Both the position numbers and the translations under genes were made by a program. A DNA stretch of 64,000 bases from Undibacterium parvum (GTDB taxonomy: Bacteria > Pseudomonadota > Gammaproteobacteria > Burkholderiales > Burkholderiaceae_D): NCBI RefSeq assembly GCF_003955735.1, contig NZ_CP034464.1, positions 4,650,001 to 4,714,000 on the forward strand, in the 5' to 3' direction. The notes beneath the pieces are model-generated. The model saw only the letters and a program-made list of their open reading frames with translations, did no database searches and was not told where the DNA came from. Of the stretch, positions 8,867 through 18,293 are shown one piece after another (within the stretch, counting starts at the first letter, position 1; every line of letters begins with the position of its first letter).

Positions 8867-9562
8867 TTAGGCCAGCGCTTTAAGACGCGCCAATTCTGCA
8901 CGCAGTGCCGCGTTCTCCGCACGCAAATCTGGTTCTGGGTTTTCTAAATCGGGCAAATCACTACTGCCTGCCTCGCGGGTGACGGCCAGATCCGGCGGCG
9001 CTTCCTCTTTATCCTTGCCGCCAAATCTGAACTTGTCGCGGATATCGAGCAATTTACCGACCTTGGAGCCCATTTTCATCAAGGAGGCCAGCGTCTCAGG
9101 CGAGAGTCTTTGCACATCGTCAAACCAGGAGGTCGATAACTCGATCAGTTGATACATCTCACGCATGCGCTCCTGCGCCAATCTATCGGCTTCCGAGGCG
9201 GGATTCTCTAGCAGAGCATCGCGCAACATCGACAGCGTAGGCTCGATCTCGCGGCGGCGGCGTTCTTCCAGCAGGGCTTTAAAAATATCCCAGATGTCTT
9301 TAGGCGGCTCAAAATATTCGCGACGGTCGCCCGGCTTATGCATCAACTTGACCAGCCGCCACGCTTGTAACTCTTTGAGCCCCATGCTGACGTTGGAGCG
9401 GGAGAAAGATAAAGTCTCGGCAATCTCGTCCGCGTTTAAAGGCTTACCCAGCACATATAACAAGGCATACATCTGCCCAACGGTGCGATTAATCCCCCAG
9501 CGGCTGCCCATTTCACCGAAATGAAGAATAAAACGCTGCTGCAGTGGGCTTAGAGTTTCCAT
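8867..9562 (-). CDS. GbsR/MarR family transcriptional regulator of the cyd operon
   Basis: A 231-residue DNA-binding protein. Residues about 10-100 form the winged helix of the GbsR branch of MarR (GINRTVGQMYALLYVLGKPLN, then AETLSFSRSNVSMGLKELQ as recognition helix and a wing with KPGDRREYFEP). The C-terminus (about 200-231) is a short coiled coil rich in Ala, Glu and Leu. It is the first gene of the cyd operon and overlaps nothing, with 4 bases to cydP. A palindrome (9592-9615) overlaps its likely -10 box, so autoregulation of the whole operon is likely. The signal it senses is unknown. Confidence 0.85.
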   Translation of the reverse strand: METLSPLQQRFILHFGEMGSRWGINRTVGQMYALLYVLGKPLNADEIAETLSFSRSNVSMGLKELQAWRLVKLMHKPGDRREYFEPPKDIWDIFKALLEERRRREIEPTLSMLRDALLENPASEADRLAQERMREMYQLIELSTSWFDDVQRLSPETLASLMKMGSKVGKLLDIRDKFRFGGKDKEEAPPDLAVTREAGSSDLPDLENPEPDLRAENAALRAELARLKALA

Positions 9563-9591
9563 ATGTGCTGTTTCCTTGACGCAGATTATTG

Positions 9592-9617
9592 TAATTTCAC
9601 GAATTACTGAAATTATA
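9592..9617 (-). promoter_or_regulatory. Candidate operator over the -10 box of the gbsR-cydPABX promoter
   Basis: A perfect 7-bp inverted repeat TAATTTC (9592-9598) and GAAATTA (9609-9615) with a 10-base spacer. On the minus strand the right half overlaps TATAAT (9612-9617), a consensus -10 box 50 bases upstream of the gbsR start. No good -35 box is seen 17 bases further out, which would suit a regulated promoter. The assignment to GbsR is inference from position. Confidence 0.55.
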
Positions 9618-9743
9618 GAAGGTTTAGGAAAGTCTTGCTGAGCGCGGCCAGAAACCGTATTAGGTCTAGCGACTAAGCCATTTATTGACAGCGATGTAAT
9701 TCAAACTACTTGCAGGCCAAGACTAGAAATGAACCTGCCTGCA

Positions 9744-9804
9744 GGCGCAGTATCCATGCGCCTGAGCGGCCAGATAGGCTGCAAACCCGCATGGATAGTG
9801 CGCC
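9744..9804 (+). repeat. Family A repeat, copy A2
   Basis: A 17-bp inverted repeat with one mismatch (GGCGCAGTATCCATGCG at 9744-9760; partner 9788-9804). The core resembles copy A3 (aggctg...aaacccgcatggata). It lies in the gap between gbsR and the small zinc-ribbon gene. Confidence 0.75.
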
Positions 9805-9856
9805 TTGGGCGTATCTGCTATCATGCCGTCTGAGTATTTTTGAAATTAGGAATTGT

Positions 9857-10069
9857 ATGGAGAGTCATTTTTCACCCGCCACCCTCACCACAGGTGGCAC
9901 TGGCTTGGTGGTACACGTGGTACGTTGCAATGAAGCCCAGATAAAAGCAGGCATTGCGCGACAAGCGTATTCCTTATGCGGTCGCACTCACGACAAAAAT
10001 GATGCCTGGGCGCTCAGCCCTGATGCTGCAGTTAGCTGCCCAAAATGCCGCAAAAAATGGGTCAAATGA
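9857..10069 (+). CDS. Small hypothetical protein with zinc-ribbon-like cysteines
   Basis: A 70-residue basic protein with no recognised family. It has the cysteine pattern VRCNE ... SLCGR ... VSCPKCRKKW, so four cysteines in the second half and one earlier could hold one zinc ion. AGGA lies 7 bases before ATG 9857; the open frame extends upstream through a family A repeat, so the longer start at 9710 is not credible. It sits between the cyd operon and a sensor kinase, with no obvious link to either. Confidence 0.55.
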   Translation: MESHFSPATLTTGGTGLVVHVVRCNEAQIKAGIARQAYSLCGRTHDKNDAWALSPDAAVSCPKCRKKWVK

Positions 10070-10309
10070 CAGCCTGAAGAGTTACCACAAGCGAACTCGC
10101 GACTGTTTATACCTCAGCAACAAAAACAACAAGATGAGATAAATCAAGTCTTGGCGCTAGCTTACTGTTGTTACATTGAAATACAATTGCCAGAAGTGTA
10201 CTCTGCAATAGCGAAGGGCGTGAACTGACACTTTTTTTGTGCCTCGCCTGGCAAAAACGCTGATAATTATTTTAATAAAACGCATGTCCACTATTCTTCA
10301 TCTAGTCTT

Positions 10310-12901
10310 ATGAATTCATTTCTGCGCCACGCCTTGCTGGCTGTGCTGGCACTCTTATCTGGTATCGCTCTGAGCCTGATTGCCGCCGTATTGAGCGCTG
10401 CTTCATGGCTGAGCCTATTGGGCTTGGTAAGCTTGGCGCTACTCAGTTCAGCTATATTTGCCTGGCTAGGCTGGCGAATATTAGTGCGCCCCTTGCGCAC
10501 GCTTCAGACCGAACTTGCCACACTCCAGCAAAAAAATAGCCTGGCGCAGGCTTTTATGCAGAATGCACCCTTAGTCATCGCGGCCAAAGATAGAGATGGG
10601 AAATATCTGGCGGCCAACCCGGCTTTCCTGCAATTGCACGGCAGAGAACGCAGCGATGTACTGGGCGAAGTCGATCTCACTATCATGCAGGCAGAAATAG
10701 CACAAACGGCGCGCGCCAATGACCTTAAAGTCATGCAAAGCGGTCAGACCTACAGTTATCAATTGCCGATTGCCAGTCCACTAGGCAAGCGCCTCATGGA
10801 AATCATTAAATTCCCGCTGTATGACAGCGCCCAACAAATCATGGGTGTAGGTTTTGTTGCGAATGATGTCAGCGAGCGTGAATTTTCCAACGAAAAATTC
10901 TCGCGCGTCTTCGAGGCTAGTCCAAATTGGATCGTTATCACCCGCCTTGCCGATGGCGTCATCGTCGATGCAAACCAAGGTTTTGAACGTCTGAGTGGAC
11001 ATACGCGCGCAGCGGCGATAGGTCACGCCGTCTCCGAGTTCAATATCTGGGCAAATCCCGAACAGCGCGCCGCGCTGGTCGCGCGTTTGATGCAAGAAAC
11101 CCGCATTACCGATGCGCTGGTGCAATTGCGCCGCAAGGATGGAGAGATCCGCGACTTTAAAGTCAGCGCTACTTTGGTGTCACTAGAGTTGGAGAAAAAT
11201 TCACACGCCGTCTGGATCGCTCGCGATGTCACCGAGGAATTAGCGCTGCATGAAAAATTTGCTGCTGCGTTCCGCCTGACCCCAGATTTGATCACCATTT
11301 CGCGCGCTGCGGATGGTAACTACGTCGAAGTCAACCCGGCTTTCGAGCATTTTAGCGGCTATACCCGGGCCGAATTGGTCGGCCGCAGCTCCACCGAAAT
11401 CGGCCTGTGGCACGAAGCAGAACAACGCGGCGCACTCATGCAAAGCATTGCTGCGAACAAGGAAGTGAGCGATTTTTATGCCCAGCTACGCGATAAAAAT
11501 GGACTCGTGCATGACTGCCTCGGTTACTGCACCGTATTTGAATCGCATGGTGAAGCGTATTTAATCGCGATCATACGCGACGTCACCGAGACCAGAAAAG
11601 CCGAGCGCGCCCTGCGCGAGAGCGAGGCACGCTTCGCCAATCTATTCGAAATGTCGCCCTTACCTACTTCTTACACTTTTAGTGGTGACCCACAGAAGAG
11701 AAACTATAGAAACGCGACTTTCTATTCTACTTTTGGGTTCTCAAGAGAACATGACGCCCATAAACCAATAGCGGATTTAGGTTTTTGGGTGCATCCAGAA
11801 GATGCGATCACGGCGCGTGATTTATGGCGCAGCGGCAAGCCAGTCAATAACTGGATCGTTGAAGTGCGCCATGCGCAGGGTCATCACTTATGGGTGGCGA
11901 TTTTCGGCCGCATCATTGTCCAGGAACCGCGCAATATGATAGTCACCACGCTGTTTGACATCACAGAGCAATATCTGGCGAGACAAAAAATAGAAGAGCT
12001 CAATGTCAGTCTTGAAGCAAGGGTGCTGGAACGTACCACTCAGCTACAAGTTGCCAATGCCGAACTATCACAAACATTGGCTTCTCTTGAGGAAGCGCGC
12101 GACCATCTGGTGCATTCAGAAAAGCTGGCATCCTTAGGCGCCCTGGTGGCTGGCGTGGCACATGAGCTCAATACCCCGATCGGCAATGGTCTGATGGTGG
12201 CCTCGGTACTGGAAGATAAAGCACGGGAATTTGCGGCCCTCAGTCTACAAGCGATGTCGCGCTCGCGTCTCAATCAATTCGTCAGCGAAGCACAAATGGC
12301 GGCTGAACTGCTAGTGCGTAGCCTGACACGTTCGGCCGCGTTGGTGACTAGCTTTAAACAAATCGCAGCCGATCAGACCAGTGCGCAGCGCCGCCAATTC
12401 CAATTATCTAGCCTGGTGGATGAAGTGATACTGACAGTTGCTCCAGCAGCCAAACTGGCAGACTGTCAGTTGCTAGTCGCGGTGTCTAGCGACATCGTTC
12501 TCGATAGTTACCCTGGTGCGCTACACCAAGTGCTGAGTAATTTGATCAACAATGCCTTGATCCATGCCTTTGTGGCCTGCCCGCATGCCAGCACCAAGCC
12601 GGTCGAGCTGCCACCAGCCTGTATTTACCTCACAGCTAGCAACACGGCACTTGGTCAAATTGAGATCAACGTCGCCGATAACGGCTGTGGTATCGCAGAA
12701 CAACATCTCAGCCACATTTATGATCCTTTTTTCACCACGCAACTCGGGCAAGGCGGATCGGGCTTGGGGCTATATATCGTCCACAATATTGTCACCCGCG
12801 TACTCGGTGGCAGCATCAGCGTACACAGTAGCGCAGAGAGCGGCAGCAATTTTTCAATGCAATTACCAAGCTGTGCACCCCACATGGATAGCAACAAATG
12901 A
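10310..12901 (+). CDS. Membrane-bound multi-PAS sensor histidine kinase
   Basis: An 863-residue hybrid of sensing and kinase domains. Two hydrophobic spans lie within residues 1-60 (LAVLALLSGIALSLIAAVLS and the next). Four PAS/PAC modules follow at about 80-190, 200-310, 320-430 and 440-560 (for example YLAANPAFLQLHGRERSDVLG and YVEVNPAFEHFSGYTRAELVG). A short coiled coil leads to a HisKA-like domain with His618 in GVAHELNTPIGN, then HATPase with the N box NLINNALIHAF, G1 DNGCGI, F box YDPFFTTQ and G2 GGSGLGL. No receiver domain and no response regulator gene is next to it, so it is an orphan kinase. Signal unknown. Confidence 0.9.
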   Translation: MNSFLRHALLAVLALLSGIALSLIAAVLSAASWLSLLGLVSLALLSSAIFAWLGWRILVRPLRTLQTELATLQQKNSLAQAFMQNAPLVIAAKDRDGKYLAANPAFLQLHGRERSDVLGEVDLTIMQAEIAQTARANDLKVMQSGQTYSYQLPIASPLGKRLMEIIKFPLYDSAQQIMGVGFVANDVSEREFSNEKFSRVFEASPNWIVITRLADGVIVDANQGFERLSGHTRAAAIGHAVSEFNIWANPEQRAALVARLMQETRITDALVQLRRKDGEIRDFKVSATLVSLELEKNSHAVWIARDVTEELALHEKFAAAFRLTPDLITISRAADGNYVEVNPAFEHFSGYTRAELVGRSSTEIGLWHEAEQRGALMQSIAANKEVSDFYAQLRDKNGLVHDCLGYCTVFESHGEAYLIAIIRDVTETRKAERALRESEARFANLFEMSPLPTSYTFSGDPQKRNYRNATFYSTFGFSREHDAHKPIADLGFWVHPEDAITARDLWRSGKPVNNWIVEVRHAQGHHLWVAIFGRIIVQEPRNMIVTTLFDITEQYLARQKIEELNVSLEARVLERTTQLQVANAELSQTLASLEEARDHLVHSEKLASLGALVAGVAHELNTPIGNGLMVASVLEDKAREFAALSLQAMSRSRLNQFVSEAQMAAELLVRSLTRSAALVTSFKQIAADQTSAQRRQFQLSSLVDEVILTVAPAAKLADCQLLVAVSSDIVLDSYPGALHQVLSNLINNALIHAFVACPHASTKPVELPPACIYLTASNTALGQIEINVADNGCGIAEQHLSHIYDPFFTTQLGQGGSGLGLYIVHNIVTRVLGGSISVHSSAESGSNFSMQLPSCAPHMDSNK

Positions 12902-12986
12902 TAAAAAATAGTGAACAACACGCTGTCCTTGCCGCCATTTGCAGCAAGCGCACTAAGCGACTAACCAAAGCCAGCGTGTCAAAATC

Positions 12987-13934
12987 ATGACAAAATCAAG
13001 TAAATTCAATCCCCGTGCATGGGTCAGCCCCGAAGCCTTCAATGTAAAGCCTGATTTACTCGGGCTGCCGCTAGCCACAGCTGGCCGCCGGGCATTGGCG
13101 ATCACTCTGGATATCTGCGTGATTGGCTTGCTATCTAGCCTAGCCTGGCTTTGGCTGTTGGCGGCGATCGCCGCTGTACTGCATCAGTTGCGCAAAAGTT
13201 CCGCAGATGTATCCTATAAACAGCGGCGCTGGCTGTGGCTGGCCTTGCTGCTATTGAGCATCGTCGCCAGCATACAAATGGTGCGCAAGCTAGATGATCA
13301 GACACAAAGCAAGTCAGTCAATGCCGTGCGAGCACTCGACGACGATGTTGATGAACAAGTCGCCAAAGCCAAACTCTTGATCGCTAGCGCGACTAGCTCA
13401 GCGAACGTGGCAACTAATGCGGCAAACAACACGGCAACTGACACTGCCAATGAGAGCGAGCAGGAAAGCTTACCCGAAGAAACCGATGCCGCCCGTATCG
13501 CCACACTAGAGCAAGAGTTAGCATTGGCGCGACTACCGAGTACACTTAAGTGGCGCGAGCAGGTGATGAAAAGCTTGTCGTCTATGGGGCTACATTTTGG
13601 CTGGGCTATTGTGTATTTCAGTTTGCTGCCGTATTGGTGGAACGGACAAAGTCTGGGCAAGCGGGTGTTTGGTCTGCGGGTGCTTGAACTGACTGGCAAA
13701 CCCATGCGCCCCTTACTTAATCTTAGCCGCTACGGTGGTTATGCAGCCGGCATGGCCACCGGCGGTATCGGTTTTTTACAGGTATTGTGGGATATGAACC
13801 GCCAAGCGATACAGGACAAAATCGCCCACACCGTAGTGGTCGATCTACGTCAACCAAGGCGGCTAGATCTACTCGAGGCGCACTTGAATCAGCCAACTAG
13901 CAGCGAACAGACTCAGGACGGCACCGCCGTTTGA
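12987..13934 (+). CDS. RDD family integral membrane protein
   Basis: A 315-residue membrane protein. An RDD domain is split: RRALAITLDICVIG with a span in the first third, and SLGKRVFGLRVLELTGKPM in the last third. Between them lies a charged, Ala/Thr/Asn-rich segment (about 115-175) that is probably an exposed coil. RDD proteins are poorly characterised and have been linked to ion or osmolyte transport. It lies 85 bases after the kinase gene and may be co-transcribed with it. Confidence 0.8.
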   Translation: MTKSSKFNPRAWVSPEAFNVKPDLLGLPLATAGRRALAITLDICVIGLLSSLAWLWLLAAIAAVLHQLRKSSADVSYKQRRWLWLALLLLSIVASIQMVRKLDDQTQSKSVNAVRALDDDVDEQVAKAKLLIASATSSANVATNAANNTATDTANESEQESLPEETDAARIATLEQELALARLPSTLKWREQVMKSLSSMGLHFGWAIVYFSLLPYWWNGQSLGKRVFGLRVLELTGKPMRPLLNLSRYGGYAAGMATGGIGFLQVLWDMNRQAIQDKIAHTVVVDLRQPRRLDLLEAHLNQPTSSEQTQDGTAV

Positions 13935-13993
13935 TTAACGAACACGGCACTAGAAACTGAGCCTTAGCCAAAAAAACAAGCATGCCTCGCTCA

Positions 13994-14052
13994 CCCAATA
14001 CGCATGCGGTCTGCAGGCCAGGCAGGCTGGAAACCCGCATGGATACTGCGCC
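13994..14052 (+). repeat. Family A repeat, copy A3
   Basis: Outer arms around CATGCG and CGCATGGATACTGCGCC, core CTGCAGGCC on the plus strand. It sits between the convergent ends of the RDD gene and pssA. Confidence 0.75.
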
Positions 14053-14096
14053 TGCGGCCTATGCCAATTAGAAAATGCTAAGCCACTGGCAGCGCA

Positions 14097-15470
14097 TCAC
14101 AAAACCCGGTAAGCCAGATGATCAAGCCGGGTGCGGCTTAAGCGGCTGAGTAATTTCTTTACCTCAGGCGGATAATCCTGCAATTTTTCTAGCGCGGAAT
14201 AATGGCTGACGTTTTTTGTATGGAGATAAATACTGGCTAATTCCTGCTGCTTTTTCAGCGCCAGTTGCTGCTCGGGATCGTGGATCAGCAAGGCGTTTTC
14301 CAAATCCAGGCGGAAGGCGCGTGGATTAAGATTATTCCCGGTGAGCAGCAGGTAATCCTGATCTACCCATACCCCCTTGAGATGAAAAGTGTTTTCCCCA
14401 TCGCGCCATAGATGCAACTGCAATTGCGCACTGGTCAACTGCTCTTGGTGGAGCTTGGCAAACTGCCGCAATTTGCTTTCGTACAGATACGGCAGCGCTG
14501 CAATCAATTTAAAGCCCTGCTCGGGCGGTATGTAAAAATCATTGGCAGTTTTATCGCCGACAATAATATCTATCTTCACACCACGCTTTAAGGCGCGATT
14601 GATCTCACGCGTTACCGCCAGAGGAAAATTAAAATACGGCGTGCAAATGGTGATCTGCTGGGTGGATGCTGCCAGCAACTGACAAATGCAGCGATTCAAG
14701 GGGTTGTTTTTCCCAACCCCAACCAAGGGCGTCACCGACAAGCCAGCCGTTTCACTATCGTTTTGTGGCGACATGGGCAGCGCCCGGTTTTCTTGTGGCA
14801 GCAGATAACGTGCCGCCTTTAAGGCCGCTCTGAAACTACGAATTTCACGGCGCATGCCACGCGTAGAGGGAATGTCTGGCGTATCTAATCGGTGCACCGC
14901 CGAGCTAGCCAGAATGTGCTGCGCGATGAACTGCACCATACTATTGGCCAGCGCTGCATTCTTGATCAGCAGATAGCGGTCGTGCCTATACTTTTCTTGT
15001 TTGTGCAAATACACGTTATTCAGACTAGCCCCGCTATACAGAACCGTGTCATCGATCACAAAGCCTTTTAAGTGCAGCACACCGAACAATTCGCGGGTTT
15101 GTACCGGTACCCCGTAAATCGGTACGCTAGCTGCGTGCAGGCGCGATTGCTCCTGATACCAGAGTGCATTGCCCCCTTGTTTAGCGGCGCCTATCAAGCC
15201 ACGCTGCGCCCTATGCCAATCGACTAAAATTCGTATATCCAAGCGTGGCTGAGCTGCCTTGGCGGCGTACAGCGCCTGCAGTATTTCAGCACCCGCTTCA
15301 TCCTGCTGCAGGTACAAACTGCACAGATAAATCCTATGTTTAGCCAATGCGATCTGTTCCAGCAATGTGCTTCTAAATTGCGCGGCCGAGGCTAGCATGC
15401 TAACGCTATCGGCCGCCAGCGGGATGCGCGGTAGACGCGACAACGCAGAACGGGCAGGAAAAAATATCAT
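14097..15470 (-). CDS. pssA: CDP-diacylglycerol-serine O-phosphatidyltransferase, PLD type
   Basis: A 457-residue peripheral membrane enzyme that makes phosphatidylserine from CDP-diacylglycerol and serine, the first step to phosphatidylethanolamine. It follows E. coli PssA closely over the whole length. Two HKD motifs are visible: HLKGFVIDD near residue 136 and HLKGVWVDQ near 360, plus ILVDWHRAQRGLIGAA, IVGDKTANDFYIP and TGNNLNPRAFRLDLENA. Stand-alone gene, convergent with the RDD gene. Most betaproteobacteria use the integral-membrane PssA, so the PLD type here is worth noting. Confidence 0.93.
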   Translation of the reverse strand: MIFFPARSALSRLPRIPLAADSVSMLASAAQFRSTLLEQIALAKHRIYLCSLYLQQDEAGAEILQALYAAKAAQPRLDIRILVDWHRAQRGLIGAAKQGGNALWYQEQSRLHAASVPIYGVPVQTRELFGVLHLKGFVIDDTVLYSGASLNNVYLHKQEKYRHDRYLLIKNAALANSMVQFIAQHILASSAVHRLDTPDIPSTRGMRREIRSFRAALKAARYLLPQENRALPMSPQNDSETAGLSVTPLVGVGKNNPLNRCICQLLAASTQQITICTPYFNFPLAVTREINRALKRGVKIDIIVGDKTANDFYIPPEQGFKLIAALPYLYESKLRQFAKLHQEQLTSAQLQLHLWRDGENTFHLKGVWVDQDYLLLTGNNLNPRAFRLDLENALLIHDPEQQLALKKQQELASIYLHTKNVSHYSALEKLQDYPPEVKKLLSRLSRTRLDHLAYRVL

Positions 15471-15821
15471 GAAAAATCAGTCTCCAGACCGGGTAGGGAG
15501 AGCTTTACATTGAGGGAAGTGAAAGCGCGCTCACACCTGTTATGTATCTGCATCAAATTGCGCTCTCCATTTTTGATAACAACGACGGTAAAAATTCATA
15601 TAATTGACCTGGCAGGCCAATTGAGTGCGACACATTATGCGCTAGCCACAATTACTTCATCAAGCGGTAATCTAATTCACCTACTCTGAGGACACCCTTA
15701 AGACTTCGAGGTAGCGCAACGATATAGGGCAACGATTTTGCGCCACACCAGACACTAGTCCCTAGTTAGTCCTGATTTTGAGTCCGAAGCGGTCATTTAG
15801 TTCAGCATTGAGGGATCTATT
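15471..15821. other. Intergenic region between divergent pssA and patatin gene
   Basis: About 350 bases of AT-rich sequence with no credible gene. It must hold promoters for both neighbours, but no clear -35/-10 pair stands out. GAGGGA at 15810-15815 is the ribosome binding site of the patatin gene. Confidence 0.6.
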
Positions 15822-16886
15822 TTGCGCAAAAAAATGTTTACACTGGCCTTGCAAGGTGGCGGCTCACATGGTGCATTTACCTGGGGAGTGCTAGACCGTA
15901 TTTTGGAGGATGGACGACTACCAATCGAGGCGATCAGCGGTGCTAGTGCGGGCGCGATGAATGCGATTGTCATGGCACAAGGATATATCAGCGGCGGTCG
16001 GGACGGTGCGCGCCAGAGCCTTAAAGATTTTTGGGGCAAACTCGCCTCGCTGCACAGCTTCGGCACTGGTTCAAGCGGGGTTTCGAGCCTCACTCATTTT
16101 GCAAGCCCAAACCCAGTATTTGAAAATTGCGACAAGCAAACTGACATGGAGCTTGTATCGGCCATGCCAGCCGGTTATAAATCAGCGCTGTCCATGCTGC
16201 GCTATTTTTCACCGCAACAAATCAATCCTTTCGATCTCAATCCCTTGCGTGAAATACTCACTCAACAAATCGATTTCGAGCGTATCAGAGGCCAATCCAC
16301 ACTTTCACTGTTCATCGCCTGCACCGAAGTCAACACAGGGCGCTTAAAATTATTTCGCAATGCACAGCTCAGTGTTGAAGTCTTGATGGCATCGGCTTGC
16401 CTCCCCTTAATCAATCGCGCAGTGGAAATTGAGGGGGTGGCGTATTGGGATGGCGGCTTAAGTGCGAATCCCCCGCTACTGCCCCTAGTGTATCAATGCC
16501 AGGCGAATAATTTACTGCTAGTGTTATTGCAAGAACAGAAGCAATCCGCACAGGCAGCACCCAGCTCAGCCAATGACATCTGGCATAGACTGAGCGAAAT
16601 GGGTTTTAGTAGCTGCTATCTGACGGAGATGGATGGTTTATTAGCAGCCAAACAGCAAGCAAAGCGATCATACTTTGGCTTCGGTCGCTTAGAACGGCGA
16701 TTGCGCGCCTTACAGATACACCAGATAGAACTGCCGCAAGCGATAGGCCAACTGGCGCCGCACAGCAAGATGTACGCAGAAGAGAAATTTTTACAGAGCT
16801 TACATAAGGCGGGAAGAAATCAAGCCGAGCGATGGCTAACGCAATATTTTGCAAGCGCAAACAAGCTAAGCAGCAGTCCGGCGTAG
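15822..16886 (+). CDS. Patatin-like phospholipase family protein
   Basis: A 354-residue cytoplasmic lipid acyl hydrolase. Residues 11-18 give the oxyanion glycines (QGGGSHGA), GASAG holds nucleophile Ser42, and the dyad Asp lies in YWDGGLSANPP near residue 209. No signal peptide. The start is most likely TTG at 15822: GAGGGA is 6 bases upstream of it, whereas the ATG at 15834 would be 18 bases away. The length matches the YchK/RssA-like group with a C-terminal extension. Substrate unknown. Confidence 0.85.
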   Translation: MRKKMFTLALQGGGSHGAFTWGVLDRILEDGRLPIEAISGASAGAMNAIVMAQGYISGGRDGARQSLKDFWGKLASLHSFGTGSSGVSSLTHFASPNPVFENCDKQTDMELVSAMPAGYKSALSMLRYFSPQQINPFDLNPLREILTQQIDFERIRGQSTLSLFIACTEVNTGRLKLFRNAQLSVEVLMASACLPLINRAVEIEGVAYWDGGLSANPPLLPLVYQCQANNLLLVLLQEQKQSAQAAPSSANDIWHRLSEMGFSSCYLTEMDGLLAAKQQAKRSYFGFGRLERRLRALQIHQIELPQAIGQLAPHSKMYAEEKFLQSLHKAGRNQAERWLTQYFASANKLSSSPA

Positions 16887-16891
16887 GCAAA

Positions 16892-16919
16892 CGCCTAGCC
16901 GACGGCAAGCGACTAGGCG
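16892..16919. terminator. Hairpin after the patatin gene
   Basis: A 7-bp inverted repeat CGCCTAG (16892-16898) and CTAGGCG (16913-16919) with a 14-base loop, just past the patatin stop. No T run follows, so it is a weak terminator candidate. It overlaps the end of a possible minus-strand gene. Confidence 0.35.
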
Positions 16920-17167
16920 AGGCGTGGCAAAGAAGTCGCTAAACTCTTCAATTTTGCAAATAACCCTGATCGCGCTGGCGCATGCGTGCGCGGTGCATTC
17001 CGCTGAGCCAAATCGACATGAGCTGCATCGGTGTAGCCATCTAAGGCATCTAAACGAAAACGACCTAAGGATTCTATCGTGTCAGGCGCATGTTTGATAT
17101 TCGGCGCTAGGCGACGGCTAACATAATCGGAAACTGGGGTGGTAAATAAGAGATGAGGAATTAACAT
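16913..17167 (-). CDS. Possible small hypothetical protein
   Basis: An 84-residue reading frame in an otherwise empty 570-base gap. The sequence (SDYVSRRLAPNIKHAPDTIE and LDALDGYTDAAHVDLAQRN) looks protein-like, with normal composition, but no domain, signal peptide or good ribosome binding site is seen and no family is recognised. It could be a chance frame. From 17168 to 17460 nothing else is visible except the leader of the next gene. Confidence 0.35.
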   Translation of the reverse strand: MLIPHLLFTTPVSDYVSRRLAPNIKHAPDTIESLGRFRLDALDGYTDAAHVDLAQRNAPRTHAPARSGLFAKLKSLATSLPRLA

Positions 17168-17460
17168 GGAAATTGACTATTACATTGACTAGGCAGGCAT
17201 TTTGCCGCGCCGCAACAAATAATGCCAATGACTAAATTAGATAGATGGTATTCCTGAGCCGAATAACTGCCCCCTCCAAACTTCAGTAGCCCGATTCATT
17301 AATATCGATTGTTAAGGATTGCAACAACCCACCTGCATAGTCTTTGTTTATTTGAGTTTTGACTTCGCACAGTGCATACTTGGCTCGAGTGCCAGTCCTT
17401 GCGGTTTTTTTAAAATGTCGCAAACGCCACCAACTTTTATCATTAACACAAAAAAGTGAA

Positions 17461-18285
17461 ATGGCGAAATTTCATCTATCTCTAAATGCTTTTACTTTTC
17501 AAGTGCTAAGGCGTTCGCGTTTGGTCTGGCGCAATGGCAGCTTAGGTGATTTTCTGTTGTGCATTTTACTGCTGTTTGTCGCGGCCACTCCAACATTGAC
17601 AGCGGCAGCCGAGGCACCTAGTCTCACTATTTGCAGTGGCGACTTCCCACCGTATAACAGCCCACTCTTACCCAATCTAGGGCCAGTTGTCGAGATTACT
17701 ACGGAAGCCTTCCGCCGATCCGGTATCTCGATACAAGTGATTTTCATGCCTTGGGCGCGCATCCTCAAAGAAGGTCAAAATGCCAAATGCGCGATTCTGG
17801 GTATCTGGCGCAACGCCCAGCGCGATCAGCAATTTGTCTACACGCAAGCCATACTCGAACAAGAATTAGGTTACTTTGCCAGACGCAGTAGTAATTTTAA
17901 GAACTCCAAACCTCTGCAACTAGAGACCCTGGTCATAGGTGTAGAGCGTGGCAGCTATCTTTCCCCGGAATTGGAAGGCAAACAATATAGCTTCGACATC
18001 GCCAATAGCTTGCTTCTTAATCTGCGCAAACTGGCTAAAGGGCGTATCGATCTTGCATACGGAAATAAGGCCGCTGGCGAATACCTGATCAATACCGACC
18101 CTGAGTTAAACGATCCCCTAGTATGGCTAAACCCCAGCTTGGAATCAAAGCCTATTTATCTTGCGTTCTCCAACAGCTATCCAGAAAAAGAACACTTAAT
18201 CTTGGCCTACAATCAAGGCTTGACGAGTATGAAAGCCGATGGGAGTTTCAAAAAAATCCTCTTAAAGGCCAAGCTCTCGCCTTAG
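17461..18285 (+). CDS. Periplasmic solute-binding protein, SBP_bac_3 type
   Basis: A 274-residue exported protein of the extracellular solute-binding family 3 fold. An N-terminal hydrophobic stretch (LLCILLLFVAATPTLTAAAEA) ends with a cleavage site near residue 47; the mature part starts LTICSGDFPPYNSP, with MPWARILKEGQ as the usual second motif. ATG 17461 is chosen over a TTG at 17359, which would put 34 basic residues before the signal. There is no permease or ATPase gene beside it, so it may be an orphan sensor or receptor. It converges with the GntR gene, 8 bases apart. Confidence 0.8.
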   Translation: MAKFHLSLNAFTFQVLRRSRLVWRNGSLGDFLLCILLLFVAATPTLTAAAEAPSLTICSGDFPPYNSPLLPNLGPVVEITTEAFRRSGISIQVIFMPWARILKEGQNAKCAILGIWRNAQRDQQFVYTQAILEQELGYFARRSSNFKNSKPLQLETLVIGVERGSYLSPELEGKQYSFDIANSLLLNLRKLAKGRIDLAYGNKAAGEYLINTDPELNDPLVWLNPSLESKPIYLAFSNSYPEKEHLILAYNQGLTSMKADGSFKKILLKAKLSP

Positions 18286-18293
18286 TTTAGGCG

